64,000 bases of DNA from Ignavibacteriales bacterium. Lineage in GTDB: Bacteria > Bacteroidota > Ignavibacteria > Ignavibacteriales > Melioribacteraceae. The position numbers were made by a program, and so were the translations under genes. The DNA lies in NCBI GenBank assembly GCA_021740915.1, contig JAIOYW010000010.1:124001-188000 (forward strand), read 5' to 3'. Of this stretch, positions 17,926 through 25,254 are shown piece by piece (positions within the stretch are counted from its first letter, which is position 1; each line of letters begins with the position of its first letter). The notes beneath the pieces were generated by a model. That model was not told the DNA's origin and did no database searches. It worked only from the letters and a program-made list of their open reading frames with translations.

Positions 17926-18087
17926 AATTCTTTGTTCCCTGGATTTCCCTGTTTCCTTTTCCGGGAACCGGAGATATATTAATTCAAAGAATAAACAGGT
18001 TATCCATTTCGGTTGAGAATTTGATTTGGTCTTTCATGAAGAATATGTTATTTTTATTTTGCTAAACTTAATTATTAGCATTTTTTA

Positions 18088-18120
18088 AACCCGGCGCTCC
18101 CCCCAACGCCGGGTTTTTTA
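18088..18120 (+). terminator. Rho-independent terminator
   Basis: Nine-base-pair perfect stem (AACCCGGCG at 18088-18096 with CGCCGGGTT at 18107-18115), loop of 10 nt made mostly of C, followed by T-residues to 18119. It ends the single-gene transcript of the 84-aa protein. Confidence 0.9.
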
Positions 18121-18169
18121 TTAGTCATTAATTGTATATTTTAGTTAATTAATTTTAAACTGATTTCAA

Positions 18170-18484
18170 ATGGCAAAAGTAAAAGTAAAATCGAAACGAA
18201 TTGTATCTAAGAAAGAAAAATTTGAATCACCTTTCCGCGATTATTGGCAGAATACCAATTATATATTATTTGGACTCGGATTAGTTGTCCTCGTTATTGG
18301 GTTCTACCTTATGACCTTTGGACCTTTCGATAATCCGGTCTCGCTCTCTATCGCTCCGGTTGTTATACTCGTGAGTTACCTGATTATTTTCCCGGCAGCT
18401 ATTTTCTATACGAAAAAACAAAAAGAGCATAAACTAAACACCGAATCACATGCTGAAAACACAGGCAATATCAAAGTAAAATAA
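18170..18484 (+). CDS. DUF3098 two-span membrane protein
   Basis: 104 aa: a basic cytoplasmic N-terminus of about 35 residues, a first membrane span (I-L-F-G-L-G-L-V-V-L-V-I-G-F-Y-L-M), a short loop with P-F-D-N-P-V, the segment L-S-I-A-P-V-V-I-L-V-S-Y and a second span, then a Lys-rich tail. This matches DUF3098, a small inner-membrane family of Bacteroidota and relatives that is often found next to ftsX and undecaprenyl-diphosphatase genes. Those partners are absent here; instead it precedes a EutN/CcmL gene by 5 nt and dprA. Function unknown. Confidence 0.75.
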   Translation: MAKVKVKSKRIVSKKEKFESPFRDYWQNTNYILFGLGLVVLVIGFYLMTFGPFDNPVSLSIAPVVILVSYLIIFPAAIFYTKKQKEHKLNTESHAENTGNIKVK

Positions 18485-18489
18485 CTACG

Positions 18490-18768
18490 ATGAACCTTGC
18501 AAAAGTTACGGGGAATCTTGTAGCCACTCAGAAGAATAAATACCTTGTCGGTCATAAACTCCTTCTCATACGGAATATAGACCTTGAAGGGAATTTTAAG
18601 TCTGAGGATGATACAATTGCACTCGATCTTATTGACGCAGGCATTGGGGACACAGTCCTTGTGGTAAAAGAAGGCGATGCTGTACAGCAGATTTTAGGCC
18701 ATTCAAATGCCCCTGTAAATACAATGATAGTTGCCGTTGTTGATAATATGGATATCTCTGAGAAGTGA
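18490..18768 (+). CDS. EutN/CcmL-family microcompartment vertex protein
   Basis: 92 aa. The whole length matches the pentameric vertex (BMC-P) family: M-N-L-A-K-V-T-G-N-L-V-A-T-Q-K, then L-L-L-I-R, the segment A-L-D-L-I-D-A-G-I-G-D-T-V-L-V-V-K-E-G-D-A-V and the C-terminal strand T-M-I-V-A-V-V-D. These pentamers cap the vertices of bacterial microcompartments. No hexameric shell (BMC-H/T) gene lies anywhere in the window, so this is an orphan or part of a dispersed set. It is tightly packed between DUF3098 (5 nt) and dprA (11 nt). A class II aldolase typical of sugar-phosphate microcompartments is encoded 4 kb away (22604-23263), which may or may not be related. Confidence 0.85.
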   Translation: MNLAKVTGNLVATQKNKYLVGHKLLLIRNIDLEGNFKSEDDTIALDLIDAGIGDTVLVVKEGDAVQQILGHSNAPVNTMIVAVVDNMDISEK

Positions 18769-18779
18769 TCTGAAATCGC

Positions 18780-19889
18780 ATGAGGCATGAAGACCTCCTA
18801 AAAATCTATTCTCTCCTTTCAATCGATGGCATTGGCCCGGGAACAATTTTCCTGCTTTCACAGCATTATAATTCCCCTGAAGATATTTTTAACGCAACTT
18901 ACCCCTCCCTCCTGAAGATAAAAGGCATAAGTGAAATACTCGCAAAAAAAATTATATCTTCCCGTGAGATTAATTCTGAAATACGGGACAATCTCGATCG
19001 TGAACTTGAACAGCTTCAGAGACTAAACGGAAAACTCACTACGTTTTGGGATGAAGATTATCCATCGCCGTTAAGGAATATCTTCCAGCCTCCGGTCATA
19101 CTATACTCAATTGGGAATTATACCGAAGAAGATCACAGCAGTCTGGCAATTGTCGGCACTCGTAATCCCTCCGGTTATGGTACGAGAATTGCTGAACAAT
19201 TTGCATCAGAGATAGCTCCGCAGGGAGTCAGGATTGTGAGCGGACTCGCACGGGGAATAGATACTATTGCTCACCGTTCGGCAATCAACGCTGGCGGCAG
19301 AACAATTGCAGTAACCGGAAGCGGACTTGATGTTTGTTATCCTCCTGAAAATCAGAAACTTTATGAACAAATAGCCGCAGAAGGGGTTATTTTTACAGAG
19401 TACCGCTGCGGCACCAAACCGGATGCAATAAATTTTCCGAGAAGGAATAGAATTATTTCGGGACTTTCTATGGGTGTGCTGCTTATCGAAACGAGGGTGA
19501 ATGGGGGAGCGATGCATACTGCTGCTTTTGCTCTCGACCAGGGCAGAGAAATTTTCGCAGTTCCTGGAAACGTAACATCGGGCATGAGCGATGGCACCAA
19601 CGAACTAATCAAACGTGGTGAGGCTCAACTCGTTACGAAAGCGGATGAGATACTGACTTATCTTCAGTTAAAAACTGAAGCCAGTCCCCGTCAGACAAAA
19701 ACCCCGCCTCCTGAGATGAGCTTATTTGAACAGAAAATTTTTGATGCACTCGGAGAAAATCCGATCCATATCGATAAAATCGCTGCTGATTGCGGAATGA
19801 ACATTCAGGATTGCCTGATAAACCTCTTATCTCTTGAATTTAAAGGAGTTGTTCGCCAAACACCTGGTAAAAATTTCTCACTGATCTAA
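18780..19889 (+). CDS. dprA: DNA-processing protein DprA
   Basis: 369-aa single-strand DNA-binding protein that loads RecA on incoming DNA in natural transformation. An N-terminal helix-hairpin-helix-like region (L-S-I-D-G-I-G-P-G-T and I-K-G-I-S-E-I-L-A-K-K-I) precedes the extended Rossmann fold: L-A-I-V-G-T-R-N-P-S-G-Y-G, V-S-G-L-A-R-G-I-D-T-I-A-H, T-G-S-G-L-D, F-P-R-R-N-R-I-I-S-G-L and A-V-P-G-N. The C-terminal 60 residues form the winged-helix domain (I-H-I-D-K-I-A-A-D-C-G-M). All DprA landmarks are intact. It is the last gene of the plus-strand group and converges on rarA. Confidence 0.95.
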   Translation: MRHEDLLKIYSLLSIDGIGPGTIFLLSQHYNSPEDIFNATYPSLLKIKGISEILAKKIISSREINSEIRDNLDRELEQLQRLNGKLTTFWDEDYPSPLRNIFQPPVILYSIGNYTEEDHSSLAIVGTRNPSGYGTRIAEQFASEIAPQGVRIVSGLARGIDTIAHRSAINAGGRTIAVTGSGLDVCYPPENQKLYEQIAAEGVIFTEYRCGTKPDAINFPRRNRIISGLSMGVLLIETRVNGGAMHTAAFALDQGREIFAVPGNVTSGMSDGTNELIKRGEAQLVTKADEILTYLQLKTEASPRQTKTPPPEMSLFEQKIFDALGENPIHIDKIAADCGMNIQDCLINLLSLEFKGVVRQTPGKNFSLI

Positions 19890-19982
19890 AACAAACCATA
19901 TTTTATGTAAACAATAATCTGATTCACTGCAATTAACAGAGAATAAAGAAGAGAGGCAAAAAAGAATTAATTTACGAGGGTA

Positions 19983-21281
19983 TTACGGATACTTTTTGCG
20001 CTTCCGCCATAAAAATTTCAGATATTCCTTAATTTTCTTCTCCTGCCCGTTCTCTCCCGGAAAATAATACTGTGTTGATTCAAGTTCATCGGGAAAATAA
20101 TTCTCTTCAATAAAGTTATTCTCGAACTTGTGGGCATATTGATACTCCTTTCCATAACCAAGTTTTTTCATGAATGAAGTAGGGGCATTTCTGAATCTGA
20201 GAGGGACGGGGAATGCGGCTTTATTCCGCACATCTCCGTATGCTTTTTCAATAGCCATATAAGAAGCATTGCTTTTGGGCGAGCCGGCAAGGTAAGTTGC
20301 GCATTGAGCAAGAATTATCCTGCTTTCAGGCATACCAACTTTTTCAACTGCGGAAAAAGCAGCTTCAGCCAGAACCAGTGCGTTTGGGGATGCATTTCCT
20401 ATGTCCTCCGCTGCCAGAACCAACATCCGCCTTGCAATAAAAAGCGGATCTTCTCCACCTTCCAGCATTCTTGCCATCCAGTAGAGTGCAGCATCGGGGT
20501 CGCTGCCTCTGAGGCTTTTAATGAATGCGGATATGATATTGTAATGTTCTTCTCCGCCTTTATCGTATAAAGTGTTTTTACGCTGAAGTGCTTCATCAAT
20601 TGAAGTTTTATCGAGTGCGATGGTATCGGAAGGCAAATTCTGAATTACGGCAGCTTCGAGAATATTAAGCAAAAGCCGTGCATCCCCGCCGGACGCATAA
20701 ATAAGATAATCCCGGTCAATAACCGTAAATGTAATGCCGGAAAGGAAAGGATCATTCTTTAAAGCATGATCAAGAATGGCCGAAAGATCATCTTCAGAAA
20801 GATCAGCAAGTACAAATATCCTCATCCGGGATCGCAATGCCGGGATAATTTCGAATGACGGGTTTTCCGTTGTGGCGCCAATAAGAATGAGTTCACCTGA
20901 CTCAACTGCAGAAAGCAAGGCATCCTGCTGCGCTTTATTAAAACGATGAATTTCATCGATGAAGAGTATAGTCCGCCTGTCTTCGGCAAAATGAATTTTC
21001 GCCTGTTCAATTATTCCACGGATATCCTTTACACCAGAGGACACTGCATTTATGCTGTAAAAAACTGAATTTGTTTTTGAGGAAATCAATTTTGCAATCG
21101 TGGTTTTACCCGTGCCCGGTCTTCCCCAAAGAATAAAAGATGATAAATTGTCCTGCTCTATCATCTTCCGAAGCGGACCGTTTTTGCCGAGTAATTTTTC
21201 GTGTCCGCGTATAAGATTTAATTCGGCTGGTCTGATTCTTTCGGCAAGGGGTATTTTGGGTACTACAGGGTTATTGCCCAT
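19983..21281 (-). CDS. rarA: Replication-associated recombination protein RarA (MgsA)
   Basis: 432-aa AAA+ clamp-loader-like ATPase acting at stalled forks. Walker A is G-R-P-G-T-G-K-T (53-60), Walker [11 protein letters not shown] (Asp109/Glu110), and sensor 1 is in I-G-A-T-T-E-N-P. The C-terminal tetramerisation region ([17 protein letters not shown], then Y-L-A-G-S-P-K-S-N) is typical. It ends the long minus-strand operon that starts with penicillin acylase, 5 nt downstream of the FtsB-like gene, and converges with dprA; both act on DNA recombination, which may be coincidental. Confidence 0.95.
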   Translation of the reverse strand: MGNNPVVPKIPLAERIRPAELNLIRGHEKLLGKNGPLRKMIEQDNLSSFILWGRPGTGKTTIAKLISSKTNSVFYSINAVSSGVKDIRGIIEQAKIHFAEDRRTILFIDEIHRFNKAQQDALLSAVESGELILIGATTENPSFEIIPALRSRMRIFVLADLSEDDLSAILDHALKNDPFLSGITFTVIDRDYLIYASGGDARLLLNILEAAVIQNLPSDTIALDKTSIDEALQRKNTLYDKGGEEHYNIISAFIKSLRGSDPDAALYWMARMLEGGEDPLFIARRMLVLAAEDIGNASPNALVLAEAAFSAVEKVGMPESRIILAQCATYLAGSPKSNASYMAIEKAYGDVRNKAAFPVPLRFRNAPTSFMKKLGYGKEYQYAHKFENNFIEENYFPDELESTQYYFPGENGQEKKIKEYLKFLWRKRKKYP

Positions 21282-21286
21282 ATTTA

Positions 21287-21595
21287 TTAATCATTAACCT
21301 CTTTTTCTTTAACGATGATGATCTTTTCACCAGGTTTGCGCATCAGATATTTTTCTCTCGCAACTTCTTCTTTTTTATTTGGATTAGTCTTCAGAGAATC
21401 GATCTCCTTCTTCATATCCTCTATCTTTTTTTCGCGCTGTGCAATTTCCTCCTGAAGTTCATTTACTGACGATTTAAGAGAAAAATATTTAATCAGTCCA
21501 TTTTCATTAAAAGCTAATAATGCAAGCACAATAAGAAAAATTGCAACATAAGCAAGGAAACGGTTTTTCCGTGTGTTGTATTTGCTCAGTTTCAT
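21287..21595 (-). CDS. FtsB/DivIC-like septum formation initiator
   Basis: 102 aa. A basic N-terminus is followed by one membrane span (about residues 13-30, F-L-A-Y-V-A-I-F-L-I-V-L-A-L-L) and a coiled coil (S-V-N-E-L-Q-E-E-I-A-Q-R-E-K-K-I) ending in the septum-initiator motif R-E-K-Y-L-M-R-K-P-G-E. FtsB/DivIC proteins join FtsL and FtsQ in the divisome periplasmic complex. It overlaps ddl by 4 nt, a sensible pairing of division and peptidoglycan synthesis. Confidence 0.82.
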   Translation of the reverse strand: MKLSKYNTRKNRFLAYVAIFLIVLALLAFNENGLIKYFSLKSSVNELQEEIAQREKKIEDMKKEIDSLKTNPNKKEEVAREKYLMRKPGEKIIIVKEKEVND

Positions 21596-22590
21596 GATAA
21601 AGCTATCTGAATGATCCTCTCGACAAGCTGTTCAAAACTTTGTCCCTGACATTGTGCCATCTTTGGGAGCAGGCTTGTGGGAGTCATACCGGGAAGCGAA
21701 TTGACTTCAAGACAATATGCAATGTCCTCTGATGTGAGTCTGAAATCGACCCTGCCATAACCTGAGCATCCAAGTGCATTATATGCTTTCAGCCCCTCTG
21801 CCTTAAGATATGCGGTAAGTTTCGGACTTAGTTTTGCCGGGACATCATAGCGGCTCATACCCGCTGTATATTTGCATTCATAATCGTAAATCCGATGACT
21901 TGGTATGATCTCAACCGGTGGAAGTGTGTCTGGACCAACAACCCCGACAGCTATTTCCCTGCCTTCGATGAACTGTTCCACAAGCACTGTTTTTGAATAC
22001 TCAAAAGCAAGTTTTATTGCGGCTTCAACTTCGGATTGATTGTCCACAATACTTAGTCCGATAGTTGAACCCTGATCATTCGGTTTAATAATACAGGGAT
22101 ATTTTATTTCTTTTTCAATTTTTTGTATGATTCCGCTATTATCTTTCACATAAGAATTCAGAACAAACCAATCCGGAGTAGAAACATCAAAATGCCTGAA
22201 CATCACTTTGGACATAGCTTTATCCATCGAAAGGGCACTTGCAAGCACGCCTGATCCGGCATATTTTATACCTTTGAGTTCAAGTAACGATTGAATGACA
22301 CCATCTTCGCCCCATTTTCCGTGAAGTGCTATAAATGCAAGACCAACCTCCTTAAAAAGACCGGAGTTCATACAAGTGATAAAATTATCATCCGGAAAAC
22401 TATCCTGAACCGAATTATAATACCAATCTCCAAAATCCGGCTGCTGATCACCGTAAGCCGGATCAATCGGAACTGTTTCATAACCGAGATTGAGCAAAGC
22501 GCCAATGATCCCTTTACCCGTCGATTTCGAAACCTCCCTTTCCGGTGAGGTGCCTCCAAGCAGTACTGCGATCTTAAGTTTATTATTCAT
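21592..22590 (-). CDS. ddl: D-alanine--D-alanine ligase
   Basis: 332-aa ATP-grasp ligase that makes the D-Ala-D-Ala dipeptide of peptidoglycan precursors. Seen: L-L-G-G-T-S-P-E-R-E-V-S at the N-terminus, A-L-H-G-K-W-G-E-D-G, the ATP-grasp strands C-I-I-K-P-N-D-Q-G-S-T-I-G, V-E-Q-F-I-E-G-R-E and the metal/substrate motif L-E-V-N-S-L-P-G-M-T-P-T-S-L-L-P. It lies 13 nt downstream of the aldolase gene and overlaps the ftsB-like gene by 4 nt. Confidence 0.96.
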   Translation of the reverse strand: MNNKLKIAVLLGGTSPEREVSKSTGKGIIGALLNLGYETVPIDPAYGDQQPDFGDWYYNSVQDSFPDDNFITCMNSGLFKEVGLAFIALHGKWGEDGVIQSLLELKGIKYAGSGVLASALSMDKAMSKVMFRHFDVSTPDWFVLNSYVKDNSGIIQKIEKEIKYPCIIKPNDQGSTIGLSIVDNQSEVEAAIKLAFEYSKTVLVEQFIEGREIAVGVVGPDTLPPVEIIPSHRIYDYECKYTAGMSRYDVPAKLSPKLTAYLKAEGLKAYNALGCSGYGRVDFRLTSEDIAYCLEVNSLPGMTPTSLLPKMAQCQGQSFEQLVERIIQIALS

Positions 22591-22603
22591 TTGATTTCAC
22601 AAG

Positions 22604-23263
22604 TTAGATGAATTTATTTCGTTTGTCGGGAATAATGCCGAATTTATTCTCTGCAACTTCGTAAAGCTCTTTTAATTTAAACCGGGGTATTGTTTTTTCC
22701 CTGCCAAGTTTCCTGGCGGTAAAAAGAGTTTTCGCAGTATGCTCCAATTTTTCCATTTTGTAATATGCATCTGAAATATCTTTGCCTGCAGTAACAGCCC
22801 CATGGTTTTCAAGCAGAAATGCGTGGGAAAATGCTGCATAGGGTTCTATCGATCTGATCAGATCTTCGGTGGAAGGGGTCGCATAACGGCAAAGCGGTAC
22901 TTTACCAAGGTGCAGAATAAACTCCGGGAATACCGGAGTGGTAAACCCTTCTCCTGCTGTTGCAAAAGCAGTTGTATAAACAGGATGGCAATGAACCACA
23001 GCATTCAGCTCAGGTCTTATTTTATAGATATAGGTATGTAACCGGAACTCTGAGGACACTCTCCCGCTTCCTCTTAGAACTTTGCCTTCCAAATCAATCT
23101 CAAGCAAATCATTCTCACTCAATTCACCTTTATTCTTTCCGGAAGGAGTAATGAGCACCCGGCTGCTATCCAGCCTGATTGAAAGATTTCCATCATATGC
23201 GGCCACAAATTCTTTTTCATATACCTTATGGCAGAAACGGATCAGTTCTGAACCGGAATTCAT
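22604..23263 (-). CDS. Class II aldolase (fuculose-/ribulose-phosphate aldolase type)
   Basis: 219-aa zinc-dependent aldolase. Zinc ligands His91 and His93 are in V-V-H-C-H-P-V-Y-T-T-A, His154 in L-E-N-H-G-A-V-T-A-G, and the probable catalytic Glu72 in S-S-E-F-R-L-H. The N-terminal D-G-N-L-S-I-R-L and T-P-S-G-K phosphate-binding segments are present. The family splits fuculose-1-phosphate, rhamnulose-1-phosphate or similar to dihydroxyacetone phosphate and an aldehyde, or acts as an epimerase; the exact sugar cannot be fixed. The product aldehyde is the kind handled in microcompartments, which is notable given the EutN gene nearby. The start overlaps the oxidoreductase stop by 4 nt. Confidence 0.85.
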   Translation of the reverse strand: MNSGSELIRFCHKVYEKEFVAAYDGNLSIRLDSSRVLITPSGKNKGELSENDLLEIDLEGKVLRGSGRVSSEFRLHTYIYKIRPELNAVVHCHPVYTTAFATAGEGFTTPVFPEFILHLGKVPLCRYATPSTEDLIRSIEPYAAFSHAFLLENHGAVTAGKDISDAYYKMEKLEHTAKTLFTARKLGREKTIPRFKLKELYEVAENKFGIIPDKRNKFI

Positions 23264-24249
23264 CTGTTTTCAATTTTTTCAAGTAAACGAATGTTTTGTA
23301 ATCCGTCTAATCCTTTGATCATCGGCTGCTGATCGTGCAGAAATGATTTTTCCACATCCTTCAAAAGGAGGAGTTGTATATTCCCGCGCTTCCGGAACGA
23401 TTTTTTAGTTTCACCCATCAGCTCTATTATCAGTTTGACAGGTCCGGCTCTTTTTCCAAGAAGGTTATCAATGCCGAGTGCACCGTTATAGCCGACGATT
23501 TCTATTCTGTTAAAAGCTTTTCGGGAATTATATGAAGCGGTAAAATAACCGTAACCGCTTTTTTCAAAATTGAAAACAGCGCTCGCAAAATCTTCAACTT
23601 CACTTTTATAAATAATATTGTCCGTAAAACCTTTTATTTCTTTAATGTCTCCGTTCAAAAAACGAAACAGATCAATAATGTGGGTTCCCAGATCCCAAAG
23701 TGCCCCTCCGCCGCTTAACTCTTTCTTGAATCTGTAATTATCATCAGGCGGATAATTGATATTGAAACTGCTCCCGATGGTGATAATCTTACCCAGCACA
23801 CCCTTATCAATTAATTCTTTTGCTTTTACAACAAGAGGATGATATCTAAGGACATAATTAATCGTTAATAAAACATTGTTTTCTTCACAAACCCTGACCA
23901 TTTCCTCAGCCTGGTCCGAAGTAAGCGAAAGGGGCTTCTCGCAGAGTATATCTTTGCCGGCTTTAGCCGCTCTTATCACTTGCTCATAATGATCTGAATT
24001 AATACTACCGATATAGACTGAATCTATATCGCTGCTGAGGAAATTATCGAGATTATCGAAAGCGAAATCAGCGGAAAAACGGTTTTTAATCGAATTTGCC
24101 CTGCTGATATCATGACTGTAAACTGAAACCAGTCTGCTCCGTTTTAATTCCATCAATGCCGGAATAAATCCAGTCTCGGCATATTTTCCACAACCAATAA
24201 TTCCCCATCTTAATTTGGGTCTGCTTGTTCTTCTCAATTTCATTTTCAT
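23260..24249 (-). CDS. Gfo/Idh/MocA-family oxidoreductase
   Basis: 329-aa NAD(P)-dependent sugar or cyclitol dehydrogenase. Rossmann motif W-G-I-I-G-C-G-K-Y-A near residues 15-24; the family motif C-E-K-P-L-S-L carries the catalytic lysine; G-G-G-A-L-W-D-L-G-T-H-I-I-D-L-F is the conserved C-terminal-domain segment with the active-site histidine. The substrate is unknown. It sits between metF and the class II aldolase with 4-nt overlaps on both sides, so the three are probably co-translated; a link to sugar metabolism with the aldolase is a plausible inference. Confidence 0.88.
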   Translation of the reverse strand: MKMKLRRTSRPKLRWGIIGCGKYAETGFIPALMELKRSRLVSVYSHDISRANSIKNRFSADFAFDNLDNFLSSDIDSVYIGSINSDHYEQVIRAAKAGKDILCEKPLSLTSDQAEEMVRVCEENNVLLTINYVLRYHPLVVKAKELIDKGVLGKIITIGSSFNINYPPDDNYRFKKELSGGGALWDLGTHIIDLFRFLNGDIKEIKGFTDNIIYKSEVEDFASAVFNFEKSGYGYFTASYNSRKAFNRIEIVGYNGALGIDNLLGKRAGPVKLIIELMGETKKSFRKRGNIQLLLLKDVEKSFLHDQQPMIKGLDGLQNIRLLEKIENR

Positions 24250-25199
24250 ATTTTTATCTTCTTCATCAGCATATTGATCGGTGCGGAATTCTGCATTATG
24301 TAAAAATGTATTGCAGGAACATTATTATTCAGTAAATCTTCTGCCTGTTTTAATGCCCAGTTTACTCCAATTTCAAGCACATGCTCCTTCTTCGCTTCCA
24401 TTATTTCTCCCGAAAGTTCATCCGGTATATCAATAAAAAACGATTTAGGAAGGCTTGTCAACTGGTTTTTCCCGGTAAGAATTTTTATGCCCGGGATAAT
24501 TGGCACCGTGATCCCTTCAGCCCGGCAAACATCCAGATAATTATAGTAGGTTTTATTATCATAAAACATTTGAGTTACAATATACTCAGCGCCTGCATTA
24601 ATTTTCTGTTTTGTAAACTTGATATCAGTTTTAAGATTTGGAGCTTCAAAGTGTTTTTCAGGATAACCGCTTATCCCGATGCAGAAGTCCATAGGCTTTG
24701 CATCGAGCAAAGTATCTTCTATATAAATTCCTCTGTTTACATTGCTTATCTGGTGTACGAGATCAGCCGCATAAGTATTTACACTCCTACCCCATTTAAC
24801 AGGTTTACTGAATCCGCTTTCATCTCCCCGGATAGCCAGGACATTGTCTATACCAAGATAGTGAAGCTCAATAAGGAAATCTTCCGTTTCTTCTTTGGTG
24901 AATCCACGGCAGATAACATGGGGAACCGCATCCACATTGTATTTATTTTGAATAAGAGCACATAATCCAAGTGTCCCCGGACGTTTCCTTTTAATTTTCA
25001 TCTTATAGCCGCCGTCCGGAGTTTCTTCATACATAACTTCAGCGGCGTGGCTAGTAATATCAATAAAAGGCGGTTCGTATTTAACAATATCATCAAGGAT
25101 CTGGAGCAATTCCCTGATATCCCCTCCCCTTTTGGGAGGAATGATTTCAAAGCTGATTAATGTTCTCTTGGCTTTATTCAGATGTTCAATTACTTTCAT
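24246..25199 (-). CDS. metF: Methylenetetrahydrofolate reductase
   Basis: 317-aa flavoprotein that reduces 5,10-methylene-THF to 5-methyl-THF, the methyl donor for methionine synthesis. Seen: F-E-I-I-P-P-K at the N-terminus with the catalytic Glu, D-I-T-S-H-A, the A-I-R-G-D-E-S-G-F loop, and Q-M-F-Y-D-N-K-T-Y with P-I-I-P-G-I-K-I-L. Slightly longer than the E. coli enzyme, with no regulatory domain. No B12 riboswitch or MetJ-like site was seen in the short gap (25200-25254) upstream. Confidence 0.93.
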   Translation of the reverse strand: MKVIEHLNKAKRTLISFEIIPPKRGGDIRELLQILDDIVKYEPPFIDITSHAAEVMYEETPDGGYKMKIKRKRPGTLGLCALIQNKYNVDAVPHVICRGFTKEETEDFLIELHYLGIDNVLAIRGDESGFSKPVKWGRSVNTYAADLVHQISNVNRGIYIEDTLLDAKPMDFCIGISGYPEKHFEAPNLKTDIKFTKQKINAGAEYIVTQMFYDNKTYYNYLDVCRAEGITVPIIPGIKILTGKNQLTSLPKSFFIDIPDELSGEIMEAKKEHVLEIGVNWALKQAEDLLNNNVPAIHFYIMQNSAPINMLMKKIKI

Positions 25200-25254
25200 T
25201 ATATCCTTATATCCTGTTTCGTAAAGATAATATATTAATAATAAATCTTCATTT

